DNA of 64,000 bases from Sordaria brevicollis (GCA_033439795.1 JAUTDP010000015.1:620001-684000), one strand, 5' to 3'; shown: positions 36,647 to 48,459, counted from the first letter of the stretch. Numbers and translations are program-made. Notes: generated by a model not told the origin, from the letters alone.

Positions 36647-37255
36647 GGCCGACGGGAAAGGGGAGTTGATGGGAATCTGTAGCATATGATGTGTAATGAT
36701 CTTTGGCCAGCGAGGCGTTGTAGACTACTGTATATAATGTTGGATAACAGCACATAACTAACCACTTTGGAACCAGGTTCTCCAACGCTCTGATGGGCCA
36801 ACGGTGTCAATGGAGTATCAATCGTGTGCTGAAACGTAACATAGCCAGAATTCGATATGGCGTTGTTGGTTTCCTGGGATGACCAATCCATATACATCGT
36901 TTGAGGTCCGGCCGCATGCCTCCCAGTGCCGCATACCCCAAGTCCTGAGGTTCGGAAGTGATTCCCCCTTTCCGCCTCATGCGATCCTCCTTTACGTTTT
37001 ATACCCAGCATGTCACCATCACCACAAAAAGCGCATATACGGAACGAATAGTATCCAGGGGAAACGAACGATAGATCATTGCACTATTTTACGAGTCCAA
37101 TAACCATCACAGTCCACAATTTTCCAATTGTTTTTTGTATTTTTTTCCATATCCCCTGGTTGGGTTTCGGTTCGGGACCAAAAGATACCCCACTCGCACG
37201 CTTTCGCGGCGAGCAGCAGCTTCTCTAGCCCCTTGCCTAGTCAAAGTAACCAAAC
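36647..37255. other. Convergent 3' intergenic region
   Basis: Holds the 3' ends of the dioxygenase (plus) and rps20 (minus) transcripts. I see no gene here. Confidence 0.6.
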
Positions 37256-37814
37256 TTAAGCAGCAATGGTAACCTCAACCTCGACACCGGCCTCGATGTT
37301 GACGATGATCTGCTTGACGATCTCGGTGGGGGCGACCAAGTCGATGAGGCGCTTGTGGATGCGCATCTCGAAGAGATCCCAGGTCTTGGAACCCTCACCG
37401 CAGGGGGTCTTGCGGGTCTGTTTGTTGTTGTCGTGCAAGTTAGTATACGGTCGGTACCCAAGAAAAAGAGGGAGTTGAGGGGATATAAAAGGGGGTAGGT
37501 AATTCGGGCGGCTACGTACGGTGATCTTGAGGATCTTGGTGGGAAGGCGGACGGGGCCCTTGACGGTGAGGTCCTTGGTCTTGGCACGCTCAACGAGCTC
37601 GGAACAGACCTTCTCGAGAGCCTGGACCTTGCGGGAGGTGAGGGTGATGCGGACACGGTGGACCTTCTGTTGTGGGAAGTGTGAAGTTAGTCGTCGGTTC
37701 GGTCGGTCGTCGGCATCATCACCATCGTCGAAGCGACGACAGCAATTGAGAACATTGAGGATGACATACGGGGGCCTCGCCGAAATCCTTCTGGTCCTTG
37801 TTGTAGGAAGACAT
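37256..37814 (-). CDS. rps20: 40S ribosomal protein S20 (uS10)
   Basis: Three exons on the minus strand: 37814-37770, 37666-37520 and 37417-37256, giving 117 aa. Introns of 103 and 102 nt have GTATGT and GTACGT donors and CAG acceptors, and both fall between codons. The protein carries the uS10 signature: [17 protein letters not shown] near the N-terminus, [14 protein letters not shown] in the middle, [21 protein letters not shown], and the C-terminal [13 protein letters not shown]. It belongs to the head of the small ribosomal subunit. Length matches yeast Rps20 (121 aa), with a slightly shorter N-terminus. It shares a 742-bp divergent upstream region with the CUE-domain gene. Confidence 0.97.
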
Positions 37815-38556
37815 CTTGACTCTTGGTGTTGAGATGAGGTTGGCTGCTGAGAAAGCTGGCTACTGAGGACTTGCGACAAAAAGGTGCCTTCACGACTCGA
37901 AGGAGTAGATTGTACTAGGCTTCGGCAAAGTGATGAAGGCGGAAGCTGGCGAACTGGAAGTTGAGTTGTTCCGGAGAGCGTTCGAGCGGACAAGTCGAGA
38001 TATTTTTTTTACTCCATATTTTTTCGCGCGATGGGGCATGGTCGTTTTGTGGGCTTGGCATTCACCGGTAGTGTGTGTGGCTTGCGTTTTGTTTCTTTGA
38101 CCCCTCTGAATGTGGCTGATGAAAAGAACCTTGGGCGGATCATGTGGCTGAGGATCTGCGATGAGGTGCTCCCCTGGGGAGACTTGCCGGCCGGCATCTC
38201 CCCGCAATGACACATTCGGCGTCACTCTGGCTCAGACTGAACACCAAAGTCACTTTGTACCTTTCACGACTCCAACGGCGGATGAATGTCAGCGTGGGGC
38301 AACATTTCAACTTTCCAGATCCAACTTCTTTCGGCACTCTCATTTGTCGCCTTACCACTTATTACGATTCTCATAGACTTGGGCTTGTTGATAAATAGAC
38401 GGTTTCTTCCTTTTCTTTCTAGCACCGGTATCTCACTCTTTCCTGGATCTCCTCAGTGAAGCTCACTGCATCTCACCTCGTCGACGTCAACATCTCCAAG
38501 TCTTGGCATCAAACACCTCTTTGGCCAACTCTCTACAACCCCGAGTTTGATCGACC
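37815..38556. promoter_or_regulatory. Divergent promoter region, rps20 / CUE-domain gene
   Basis: 742 bp separate the two start codons. Pyrimidine-rich tracts precede both, for example at 38401-38425 on the plus strand. No specific factor site is called. Confidence 0.5.
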
Positions 38557-40683
38557 ATGGCGTCCAAACTTCCCGCCTTTGCGCTGTTCCCTCTTGCGGC
38601 ATGGAGAGACCAACTTCTTCCCGATGAATGGGTTGCTTGTCTAGACGCCTGGCTCGCACTCATCGATAGTCACCTTTCGCTTCCCGACCCAGACTTCCTC
38701 TCCATTTCAGCCAAAGATGAGAGTCTCACCACATATCTCACTTCATTCACCCGGGAAACAGCTCTCGGCACCACTGCCATCCTCGGTCCATCTCAATCAG
38801 CGAAGCGGCTACTCAAGGACACCTTCCTCTTGGTCTCACGGCTCCTACGGTCCTCAGTACCACCAGTTCCCCTGACACAATGGGAATTTCTCTCCGACCT
38901 GTGTCGTGTCTACGGCAAGAAACGATCCTCCGAACTCTTATCCAGTCTCTCCGACCCAGCACAAAAGTCTCTCGACTCATCACTATCCGCACTCAAGAAG
39001 TATCTCATCAAGAATCTTGACCTCGGCCTTCAACCGGGCGGTGATCTGAAGGGGATCGAACAGCGGCTGGACCGAGTAAACGACCTCATTGGATCTTCAC
39101 CCCAAGTAGCCAGCTTCTTCTTGGCCGGTAGCGACTTCCTCGACGGGCTGGTATCTTGTTACAAGATCATGAACCCTCCTTTACGCAAGGTTATCATTGC
39201 CACAACGTATCTCTGCGTGGTTGGGTTGGCAGACGGTAGCCAGGATCAGAAACTATCTGCTCTCACGGATCAGCTATACTCTCTCAAAGCGGCGGCAGAC
39301 GCGCACAAGGCCGGGCCATTGAACGTCAACGACTCGTTAGTAGCAGAGCTAGTGACTTTCACGCCATTACTCCAGCAGCTACAACGAAAGTTGGAAAGTG
39401 TCGGGTCAGGGAACACCCGAACGAAATCCGTTCTCAAAGAACTAGCTACCTTCAAGAAACCCGGCGGTGGCATCCCCCGTCCCAAACGACTCGTCAACCG
39501 CCAACGAAAGGCCATAGACAAGGGCAAAGGCAAAGACCTCTCCTCGTTTGAAGACACGCAACAGCAACAAGAAATCCACATCCACCGCATGTCCCAAATT
39601 TCCCAAATTCAAGATCTCTTCCCCGACCTCGGGTCCGGCTTCATCTCGAAGCTCTTGGACCACTACTCCGACGACACCGAGCAAGTAGTCGCCTGTCTGC
39701 TTGAAGACACTATCCCACCGCATCTGCAGAACGCCGACCGCTCCGCAGCCCTATCACCCCCATCCCCTTCCGGCACAATAAAACCCCATCAAATCCGCTC
39801 ACCACGCTCCACCCCACCTCTCCCTCCAACCATTCCTCCTGCTTCCAACGACGACGACGACTTTTTACTCTCCGTCCCTGCCTCGCAACTCCAACTCGGC
39901 AAACGTCACGACACATCCGCCGACCTTTTATTATCCGCCCCGCCCACAACCTCCAACCCCACCTACAAATCCCGCATCCTCTCCGCCCTAGCCGCATTCG
40001 ACTCCGACGACGACGAGCGCGACGACACCTACGACGCGGCAGACGTCGGAGGAACCGTCGACGCCGCCACCGTGGCCGCGGGCGTCGAAGACGTTCGCTT
40101 GCAAGACTCTGCCCCTCAAGGTAGTAGTGGTGGACTGTCAGATGCCACGGAGCAACTCCTCTACGAAATCTTCAAAACCACTCCAGGTGTGTTTGAAAGA
40201 GATGCCGAGACAAGACGGGGAAGGGAAAGGAAGGAGTTGAGAGATAAGACGGGGTTGAGTGATGAGATGGTTGAAGGGTGGGGGGTTATGATTAATAGGG
40301 ATGCGGGGATGAAGAGGAGGTTGGAGAGGAAGTTTGGGGAGGGGGCGTTTAGTGGGGTGCAAACGGAGATTCAGGGGACGAAGTGGAGGGCGGGGGCAGG
40401 GGAGGATACGGATACGGATGGTGGTGAGGGTTCTGGAAGGGGAGGATATGGTGGGCCGAGAGGGGGAAGAGGTGGTGGAAGGGGAAGAGGAGGGAGAGGT
40501 GGACGTGGAGGAGGAGGTGGTGGTGGTGGTGGAAGGGGTGGTGGTGAAGCTGGTGGGTCTGGGGGACCAGATTCGGAGCTCGCAAAGAGAAGGAAGGAGG
40601 CGAATAAGGGGAGTAGAGCGAATCATAATCGGAGGGATCAGAGGGCTAAGAAGATGGCTAGGGGTGGGTTTGGTGGTGCGTAG
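38557..40683 (+). CDS. CUE-domain protein with RGG tail, Cue3/ASCC2-like
   Basis: Single exon, 708 aa. The N-terminal 300 residues are helical and resemble the ASCC2/Cue3 conserved region (ALFPLAAWRDQLLPDEWVACLDAWL start, YGKKRSSELL, NPPLRKVI). A CUE ubiquitin-binding domain lies at about residues 345-390, with the FPDL motif and the late LLEDTIPP segment. A low-complexity Pro/Ser and acidic region follows. The C-terminus (about 628-670) is an RGG/GRGG tract and then a basic tail, suggesting RNA contact. Yeast Cue3 and human ASCC2 belong to the RQT/ASCC complex that clears collided ribosomes and bind K63-linked ubiquitin; a similar role is inferred. The start context is GACCATGG. Codon use shifts from C-ending to G-rich in the last quarter, reflecting the Gly/Arg tract. 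Confidence 0.8.
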   Translation: MASKLPAFALFPLAAWRDQLLPDEWVACLDAWLALIDSHLSLPDPDFLSISAKDESLTTYLTSFTRETALGTTAILGPSQSAKRLLKDTFLLVSRLLRSSVPPVPLTQWEFLSDLCRVYGKKRSSELLSSLSDPAQKSLDSSLSALKKYLIKNLDLGLQPGGDLKGIEQRLDRVNDLIGSSPQVASFFLAGSDFLDGLVSCYKIMNPPLRKVIIATTYLCVVGLADGSQDQKLSALTDQLYSLKAAADAHKAGPLNVNDSLVAELVTFTPLLQQLQRKLESVGSGNTRTKSVLKELATFKKPGGGIPRPKRLVNRQRKAIDKGKGKDLSSFEDTQQQQEIHIHRMSQISQIQDLFPDLGSGFISKLLDHYSDDTEQVVACLLEDTIPPHLQNADRSAALSPPSPSGTIKPHQIRSPRSTPPLPPTIPPASNDDDDFLLSVPASQLQLGKRHDTSADLLLSAPPTTSNPTYKSRILSALAAFDSDDDERDDTYDAADVGGTVDAATVAAGVEDVRLQDSAPQGSSGGLSDATEQLLYEIFKTTPGVFERDAETRRGRERKELRDKTGLSDEMVEGWGVMINRDAGMKRRLERKFGEGAFSGVQTEIQGTKWRAGAGEDTDTDGGEGSGRGGYGGPRGGRGGGRGRGGRGGRGGGGGGGGGRGGGEAGGSGGPDSELAKRRKEANKGSRANHNRRDQRAKKMARGGFGGA

Positions 40684-41411
40684 GTGGAGGGTGGTCGAAG
40701 GGTAATACAGTAGTTATATGAAGAGAAGAAACAGTGATGAATGTTTGATAGTGGGAAGCCTTTGCGAGCGAGATATTTTGCGATCAGAAAAAACGAAAAT
40801 AATTTTGACGTTCATGAAGTAACTGAATTGTTCCTTTGTCGACCAGTCTATTGCCTTATTTTCAAGCACACCTCAAATCCCACTGTTCAATTGTTCTATT
40901 CCAAGATACAAAAGCTCAAACTGCAACTGGTGAACGTGAGCTGTAACATCCTACAAAGTAAACACCTAACTGTTTCTGGACTAAATGTGATACATTTCTG
41001 TTAGTGCTATACCTCAGGGGCTCATGCAGCCCCCTTCAACTTCTGATGACCAGCAAGAGAAGAGATACCATTTTTTTCTTTCCGCATAAACATTAACAGC
41101 GATGAGTACTTTATGGGAATTGATCGTTTGTCTGAACTCATTTTCGTGATATGCAAGATGTAGAGTCCGACTGAGCTTTATTTTCAAACTGCCCTGTTCA
41201 ATCACTCACTCGCCAACACCTAGAGCTATGCATAACATAAATCGCTGGGGTATCTGGACATAAACAAAACCGTTGTCTTCGTTTTTCCGTAAGCCATTGA
41301 TTCTATCCGCTTCCCTCTATGCTTCAGAACGCTTGCCCTCCTTTCACTTCTTTCCTTCACCCCCTTTTTCTTCCCTCCTCATCCCCTCTTCAGGCCCTGC
41401 CTTCAGGAGAC
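40684..41411. other. Convergent intergenic region
   Basis: 3' ends of the CUE-domain gene (plus) and the nucleoporin gene (minus). Moderately AT-rich, no gene seen. Confidence 0.6.
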
Positions 41412-43332
41412 TCAAAAATCCCAACTACAAAACTCCCTCTTAGGAGCAACCTCCGGCATAACCCCGCCCTCGAACCTCCCCGTCTCCATAAACTTCTGCC
41501 ACACCGCCAATACATCAGGCGTATACTCTTGCTCCGGCGCTTCCGTGTCGGCTGTGTACTTGGGTGCTCCATCCGGGAACCAGATGACCTGGAAACTCCC
41601 ATCAAAGTTTCGAATCACCGGTACTTCCTTCTCCGGAGGCGCGGTGTCGGGAGCGCCCGGTTTCGGGATACTTTGGTAGGTGACTGGTTTGCCCTTGAAG
41701 GTCGCTAAGCGGTTGTCCATACCGCGGGTGGTGTAGGAAGAAATGGGTGGGTGTTGGCGTGAAGAGTTGGGGGCGTATGGGGATGTGCCTGCTGCTGCAC
41801 CGGCCCCGGCAGAAGCGGCGGGTTGAGTGGGAGCGGCGGCGGCGGCGGCTGGTTGGCCGAAGGGGTTGGCGGCTGGGGTGGCGGTGGTTGAGGCACCGAA
41901 AGGATTCGCTGGTGGTTGTTGTGTGGTAGATGCGCCGAAGGGGTTGGCTGCTGGTGTTGTTGTGGATACTCCAAACGGTGAGGATGTAGCGGCGGGAGCG
42001 GCGGCTGCTGGAGCGCCGAAGGGGTTGGTAGTTGCCGCACCGGTTGAGGCGCCGAATGGACTGCTTGTGGCCTGCTGTGCTGGAGCTCCAAAGGGGTTTG
42101 CGGCTGGCGTCGTTGTTGACTGTCCAAAGGCATTGCTGGTCGTTGATTGTCCGAAGGGGTTGGCGGCCTGCTGTGTAGACTGGCCGAACGGACTAGCTGT
42201 CGTCGAGGTTCCAAATGCGCCCGCTGCTGGAGCGGCCGGCGCTCCAAACGGATTGGGCTTTGCTCCTAACGTCGATGGTTGACCAAAGGCGCCAGTGGCT
42301 GGCGCAGCTGGTGCTCCAAATGGGTTCGGCTTGGCTCCTAACTGTGCTGGTTGACCGAAAGCACTCGTCGGTTGTGTAGGCTGCCCAAAAGCTGGAGCAG
42401 CAGCCGGCTGACCAAAGGCTCCTCCTCCTGTTGCTGGCGCTCCGAAGGGATTTGGCTTCGCTCCCAACGCACTTGGCGCACCAAAGGCTGATGTTGAGGC
42501 ACCCAGCGCTGATGGCTGACCAAACGGCGAAGCAGCAGCTGGCTGTGCAGGTTGCCCAAAGGCCGGTGCTCCAAAGGGATTCGGTTTGGCTCCTAAAGCT
42601 GATGGCTGACCGAAGGCGCCCGCCGGCTGAGCTGGAGCACCGAATGGATTGTTGTTTGCTGCTGGAGCACCAAAGGCGCCAGTTGAACTTCCAAACGCAT
42701 TTGTTGTTGGCCTATCTCTTCCAAATTCGCCCGTTGTTCCTCCTGGTAAGGTGCCTTGTTCGCATATGTCGAAACGGTTCGGATGTTTGTTACCGGCTTC
42801 GACAATGAACTGAATAGCTGCCGGTATGTTGCTCAGGGCATTCTGGATCTGTGCTTGTGCATTTTGGTAAAGTTGTTCGATGTCATTCATCGCCTGTTGG
42901 GGATTACCGGCCGCGACTCCGTTCATGTAATACAACCGGAGCTCCTCGAAACTCTGTTCCCGCCCCGGTCCACCAAATAGCTGCTCGGGTGGTTGTTTTC
43001 CTGGCGCATAAGCCGAAAGAATCCATGTTGGAAGTTCTTCGGTCAGGTCTTTTCGAATGGCATCGGCATCGAGACTGTATGGGACTTCTCCGCTTCGAGT
43101 GTTGCTGAATCCGCTGTTCTGGTTCGAGTTGAAGCCGCCGCCGCCGCCGGCTAGGGCACCGAATCGGTTGCCTGACTGGAATCCGCTCGGCCCCTTAGGA
43201 GGGTGTTCGAATCGGCAAGTATCTAGGGGAGTAGAGTGTCAGTAAAGTCCATCGCGCAAACCACAAACTTCCCCCAGAACGCGTACTTCCATAACGACAG
43301 GTGCCTTGTTGGTAGAATTTGCAAATCGTCAT
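41412..43332 (-). CDS. CCCH zinc-finger FG-repeat nucleoporin, Nup42/Amo1-like
   Basis: Exons 43332-43287 and 43222-41412 on the minus strand, 618 aa; the 64-nt intron has a GTACGC donor, a CTGAC branch site and a TAG acceptor, and splits the zinc-finger codons. Residues C4, C12, C18 and H22 form a C-x7-C-x5-C-x3-H finger of the type found in Nup42/NLP1 and fission yeast Amo1. Residues about 45-120 are a short helical region. From about 170 to 500 the chain is an array of FGAP, FGQP and PFG repeats, typical of nucleoporins that bind transport receptors. The C-terminal 110 residues are folded-looking and end in CSWDF. It is expected at the cytoplasmic face of the nuclear pore in mRNA export. 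The upstream exon was found by joining frames; without it the finger would be lost. Confidence 0.88.
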
Positions 43333-44513
43333 TGCGGCGGTTTTAGGTATATGGTGAGATGATGGCGCATTTAGGTTTTAGGAGGGAAAAGAGTTGCGAC
43401 AGGAAGCGGTAGACAATGCCGAAGGGAAACAACCCACGTCCGTCGCGTCTTTGAAGTTGCAAAAGGAAAGTCAGCCTTCTCAGCCTTGCATTGAATTGGC
43501 GATGATGCGGCGGTTGAGTGGATCAGCACGCATGGTTCCAGCCACAGGGACACAGTGCACTGAAAAACAGTGGACGTCGGCTTAAGGTGAGTGGGGGTTT
43601 TCGGCGTGCACGGACACCTCGGCCTTGGGACCGCTAAAATCGGGACTAACAGCGCCAAGAGGATGGAATCCGGGGAGTTCATCCACTGTCCCACCTGCCA
43701 ACTCCACTGAGATTCTGGGGCTCTGGAGACGATGGGGTTCGTTTAACGACATGTCTTTCGCTCGAGGCCGTTCTTGCCGGCGGTTCTTTTGTTTGACAGA
43801 TTCTTTTTGTTCAGGTTGTTTGTCGTTTGTTGTTTCACAGCCTGAGACTCGGAATATGGTAGTACAGATCGATCTACGCGTCAAAGGCTTTGGGAAATTT
43901 CTTACGAAGGCACTCCCAACACTCCATGTATGCACTACGATAAGAGTGACAATATCCAATCCCATTCAGTTCATTCCCAATTACTACTACTTACGATCGG
44001 GTGCTGAACCCCTGAACATTTTTTTCAAGAATGCAATGGAACATCAAGCATGGAATACGGTCCTGGAAGTCGATCATCGAGATGGAAACCTTCCGTGTCC
44101 AATTCCGTTGCTGTCAAAGTCAAGGATAACACCGCGAATTGCCGCGGCTCTGGCAGATGGCTCTTGGCCATTGGCGCATTGAAGAAAAACAAAGCGGCTC
44201 ATAACCCTGGATGTCTCCCTTACCGCTAGTATAACCCTGGTCAAAGATGTCATTGTCCTACCCCAATGCCGGCGCAAGCCGATTCTCCTCCTCCTCACGA
44301 TCGCAGCAAGACAAACGGCGGCAGAAGCAAAGCAGGATGATGGCGGGGGAACTATCACGGGACCATTTGTCATCTCTTTTGGGACATTGATTTCTTTATT
44401 AAATAACATCCTCCATCAAGACTTGCACCTCTCTTCTAACCAGCACCCATCCTGTCTCGTCGTCTTCGAGCAGAGAGATTCCTTATCTTATCTGTATAAG
44501 ACAATTTCCCAAA
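43333..44513. other. Divergent intergenic region, nucleoporin / P450
   Basis: Overlapping frames at 43580-44180 on both strands have no domain or consistent codon bias. The last 100 bases before 44514 are pyrimidine-rich and likely the P450 promoter/leader. Confidence 0.5.
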
Positions 44514-46187
44514 ATGGCATTTGGCGCTGCCCACCTCCAGCTTTGGCTGGGGGCCTTGGTCGTCCTCGGAGCTGTTTACGTGAGTCTATTCCCGAGATAC
44601 CATCATTTCAACAACGACAATCACTAACATACACGACATTAACAGACAACATGCCTCGTCGTCTACCGCCTCTTCCTCCACCCTCTCGCCAAATACCCCG
44701 GCCCCTTCCTGGCCAAGCTGACCGACGGCTACATGGCCTACCACGCCTTCAAGGGTGACCGTCACCTCGAGTTCTGGCGCATGCACGAGAAATACGGCAA
44801 GTTCGTGCGCTTCGGGCCCAACTCGCTCTCCATCAACTCCAACACCGCCCTTAAGGACATCTACGGCTTCAAGTCCAATGTTCGCAAAGCCGAATTCTAC
44901 GACGCCTTCGTCCACCCGGCCCCCAACACCCACAATGCTCGCGACCGTGACCTCCACGCCCGCAAGCGCCGTGTTCTGGCTCACGCCTTCTCCGACTCAG
45001 CCGTCAAGGAAGTCGAGCGCTACATCCTCGCCAACATCCGCACCTTCTGCGATGCCATTGGCGACATGGGCCGTTCCTCTTTCGCTTCTCTGGCGGATAA
45101 GAAGGGCTGGTCTACCCCCAAGAACATGTCCGACTGGTGCAACTGGCTCGCCATGGACATCTTGGGCGATCTCTGCTTCGGCAAAGCCTTCCACATGCTC
45201 GAAAAGCCCGACAACCGTTACGCCGTCGACCTCGTCTCCGTCGCCGCCCACAGACATTTGATCTGCGGCACCATGCCCATGCTCGACAAGCTCTCGCTCG
45301 ACAAGATCTTCCTCCGCAAGATCGCTTCCGGTCGTGCCCAATACATGGCCTACAGCCGTCAACAACTCACCGAGCGCACCGCCCTCGGCGACGAAACCGA
45401 CCGCCGCGACTTCTTCTACCACCTCCTCAAGGCGCGCGACCCGGAAACCGGCCAGGGCTTCACCACCCCCGAACTTTGGGGCGAGTCCAACCTGCTTATC
45501 ATCGCCGGCTCCGATACCACCTCCACCGCCATGGCCGCCACCCTATTCTACCTCGTCCGCAACCCGTCCGCTCTCGCTCGCGTCACCGAAGAAATCCGCT
45601 CCAAGTTCTCCTCCGTGGAAGATATCCACCAAGGCCCCGCCCTGCAATCCTGCACTTACCTCAGAGCCTGCATCGACGAAGCCATGCGTCTTTCCCCCTC
45701 CGTCGGCGGCCTGCTTCCCCGCGAAGTCTTGCCCGGTGGTCTTACCATCGACGGCGAGCACATTCCCCAGGGAACCATCGTCGGCGTTCCTCACTATACC
45801 ATCCACCACAACGCTGCTTACTACCCCGACCCTTGGTCTTTTACTCCTGAGCGCTGGCTTTCTTCGTCCTCTGAAAAGGATACCGTGGGTGCGAACGACG
45901 ACCAGCTCCACCTGGCCCAATCAGCTTTCTGCCCCTTCTCCATCGGTCCGCGCGGTTGCATTGGCAAGGGATTGGCTTACATTGAGATGAGCATCACGTT
46001 GGCTAGGACATTGTTCCTTTATGACTTGCGTAGGGCGGTGGGTGTGGAAGACCCCGCGGAGGGAGGAAAGGAAGGGGCTGAGTATGGAAGACATAGAAGG
46101 GGGGAGATGCAGTTGACTGATACGTTTACTAGCACCAAGGATGGCGTGATGGTAGAGTTTAGGAGGAGGGATGACCTGACTGCCTAG
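44514..46187 (+). CDS. Cytochrome P450 monooxygenase
   Basis: Exons 44514-44579 and 44646-46187, 535 aa, with a 66-nt intron (GTGAGT...ACAG) inside the N-terminal anchor. Residues 8-32 are a hydrophobic helix that would hold the enzyme in the ER membrane, followed by the proline hinge HPLAKYPGP. The I-helix motif AGSDTT is at 309-314, the K-helix E-x-x-R at 367-370, the PERW motif follows, and the heme-binding loop FSIGPRGCIG spans 453-462 with the cysteine ligand C460. Every hallmark is intact and the length is normal. The region LLPREVLPGGLTIDGEHIPQGT resembles fungal P450s often labelled benzoate 4-monooxygenase-like or trichothecene-hydroxylase-like; the substrate cannot be told. No biosynthetic neighbours suggest a cluster. 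Confidence 0.93.
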
Positions 46188-46986
46188 ACGGGCAGCTTGG
46201 AACGGGGTTGAGGGAAAAGGGGGGAAGGGTGGTTGTATGATTGAGCAGGAAACAAAACAAAAGCATGGTTGGTACAGATATCACGTCACGAACTTGGGTA
46301 CGATACGATAGCATCACGAAGCATGTATGAGCATTCTTGGTTTTTTTAGCAACGGTAGCACGATAGCAACGGTAGCTATCTCTTGGGTCACTTGAATCAA
46401 ATTGGATGATGGTCAAGGAACTTGGTTCCGATGTCTTGGTATGTCCCGTCTATATGCAATTGCTTCCAATCAACCCCCATTAATCACCCATGCCATTGAG
46501 GACGACAACGATCCTGCCTGGAGTGTAGCGACCACTACAACAACTCACTCCTCAATTGACGACACCATCACCATTCTACATTAGCCAGCAAGTAAACAGT
46601 CACTTTTGTTCAATTCCCACGTTAATTTCCTCCAAATATCCGATTTCCCGCTAATGCTCTTCCGGTCCATTTGTTCGTTAAAGTCGCGACGACGATCCAG
46701 ACCAGCTGGACTTGTCTAAACTCATTCTTATCCCTCGTTCCTGTGCTGCTAAAACCCAAGACTCTGTCCCCTCCGTCCTTTACGCCTCGCCTTCCCTGGC
46801 AGATGCCCTCCCTACCCTGGCCAATGTTTGTTGCCTGTTATCCAAATCCCACTGCGCTTCCGAACGTCCCTGGTCCCGTCTCTTACCCAATCCCAAATGC
46901 CTCACACTCTCACACCTCCAAATTTCGCCGTGTCTGCGTCCATTCCTCGCCATCACTTCTTCTCACCGACTCGTCACGAACGTCAC
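46188..46986. other. Convergent intergenic region
   Basis: 3' ends of the P450 gene (plus) and the AT-hook gene (minus). Short frames at 46670-47060 lack support. No gene seen. Confidence 0.55.
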
Positions 46987-48459
46987 CTAAGGCACCGGAT
47001 TCTTGGGAGGCTGGCCGTGCTTCTTCGGGGCAGGTGCCTTGGTGTCGACACCTGTAGTCCCGACCCCAGCAGCTGTCACCGCCGCATTCTTGCGGGGGCG
47101 ACCGCGCTTCCTGGGGGCAGGAAGAGCCGGAGGTATTGCAGGCTCGGGGTTCTCTTCAGCAATGGCCGTAGCCAAAGCGGTGGAAGCAGCTGACGGTCCG
47201 TCGAGGAGCTTGGTGGCGTCGAACTGGCGGATCGTTTGATCGGGAGATACTGACGAACGAGCCTCGGATGTGGTCGGCGGGGAGAGCAAAAGACTTGGGT
47301 TCAGTTTGGCTGCAACAGTTGTGGGGCGGGCCATGCGAGGTTTGTTCGCCGGTGGTTTCTCGGCGGCAGGCTTCTTCGTCGCTCTTTTCGAGGCTTCCTC
47401 CGCTGGGGCGTCGAGGTCGAGGTCGGCATCGTCGGCAGCTTTGCGCTTGCGACTTGGTGTCTTTTGCGCAGGGCTGACTCTGACAGCGGGTGTCGCCTTC
47501 GGAGACTCGGTAATAGTGACGACAGGCTCGTCATCTGACTCCTCCGAATCCGCTTCCGAATCCTCACCCCCCGAACCCGCAGTCTCTTGCCTCACCTCCT
47601 TAAAGGCCTTTGTAGCCGGGAGGGGAGCGCCGCGGAGGTGTTCCTTGCGCTTTTTGACTTCCAAGCTGTTCCAGATGTCGCGCTGTAGGATCTGGAGCAT
47701 GGCGTTGGCCTGCGCTAGCTTGTCCTTGCGCTCGTCCGGGGATAAGGCTGGGTTGAAGAATTGAACGTACGCCTCGTTGACGTGCGAGATTTCGTACTGC
47801 GGGTTGAACAGTACGGGCTTAGTCGGCTTCGGAGGCTTCGGGGTCTTGGTCTTGGTGGCTTTGGTACTGGGAGCCTGCTCCATGGCGGTCAGGTTGGGAG
47901 CTGGTTCAGGAGCTTCCTCGACTATGGTAGCCTCCTCCTCTCCCTCAGCCTCACGAACAAGTTTTGGAGCCCTCCTAACAGGTTTACGAACTGGTTCAAC
48001 GGGCCTGTACCAAAATGGAGCCCAATGATTATCCCTTTCCTGGGAGTAGTCATCGGGACGCACGTCCGCGGCCGTCAGGTACGGCAAGTCGTCCTCTGCC
48101 CTCTCCGCCTCTGCGAGCCTCTCCTCTGACGCAAGGTCAGCGAGAACCTCCTCCCGCCTCTTCCGAACCTGGTTTTGATGGTCGAGGCGGTACCACGCCG
48201 TCTCTCTCCCGATCCAGTCCATGCTGTTATAAACTTCGTCGCCCAGTTGCTGACGAAGCTCTTCAAGACGGACGGCCCAGAGTGCCCGCTGTTCCCTGAG
48301 CTGGTTTCTTCGGTGGAAGATGGTCCACTCGAATTTCCTCTGGACGAGAGAGATGCCCTCGAATTGCTGGTCGCCGAGATTTTCGCGGAGTTTGGCGAAG
48401 CGGATAGCCCATTGGGCATCCTCCTCTTGGCGGTTGCGGTAGAGGTCTTCGTATCCCAT
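46987..48459 (-). CDS. AT-hook protein with 44-residue N-terminal duplication
   Basis: Single exon, 490 aa, on the minus strand. Residues 17-60 and 61-104 are two copies of a 44-residue, highly charged helical unit: W-A-(I/V)-R, then L-R-x-x-L-G-D, a second Trp 28 residues after the first, and an (H/D)-x-x-N-Q near the end. A Pro/Lys-rich linker follows (about 185-220), then a helical region with LFNPQYEISHVNEAYVQFFNPALS, an acidic Ser/Asp/Glu tract and Lys/Ala-rich disorder. Near the C-terminus, residues 450-458 (RKRGRPRKN) are a canonical AT-hook that binds the minor groove of AT-rich DNA; KKHGQPPKN at about 478 looks like a decayed second hook. A nuclear, chromatin-associated role is inferred. 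I do not recognise the family. Confidence 0.8.
   Translation of the reverse strand: MGYEDLYRNRQEEDAQWAIRFAKLRENLGDQQFEGISLVQRKFEWTIFHRRNQLREQRALWAVRLEELRQQLGDEVYNSMDWIGRETAWYRLDHQNQVRKRREEVLADLASEERLAEAERAEDDLPYLTAADVRPDDYSQERDNHWAPFWYRPVEPVRKPVRRAPKLVREAEGEEEATIVEEAPEPAPNLTAMEQAPSTKATKTKTPKPPKPTKPVLFNPQYEISHVNEAYVQFFNPALSPDERKDKLAQANAMLQILQRDIWNSLEVKKRKEHLRGAPLPATKAFKEVRQETAGSGGEDSEADSEESDDEPVVTITESPKATPAVRVSPAQKTPSRKRKAADDADLDLDAPAEEASKRATKKPAAEKPPANKPRMARPTTVAAKLNPSLLLSPPTTSEARSSVSPDQTIRQFDATKLLDGPSAASTALATAIAEENPEPAIPPALPAPRKRGRPRKNAAVTAAGVGTTGVDTKAPAPKKHGQPPKNPVP

Noticed and set aside
35015..36685. 556-codon open frame on the minus strand across the dioxygenase gene
   Set aside because: It is antisense to a gene with intact catalytic motifs; strong codon bias for G/C at third positions opens such shadow frames. 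Its sequence is low-complexity Leu/Val/Gly with no domain.
43582..44182. Protein-coding gene between the nucleoporin and the P450
   Set aside because: Frames overlap on both strands, lack introns or domains and show non-coding composition; the interval is better seen as a divergent promoter region.
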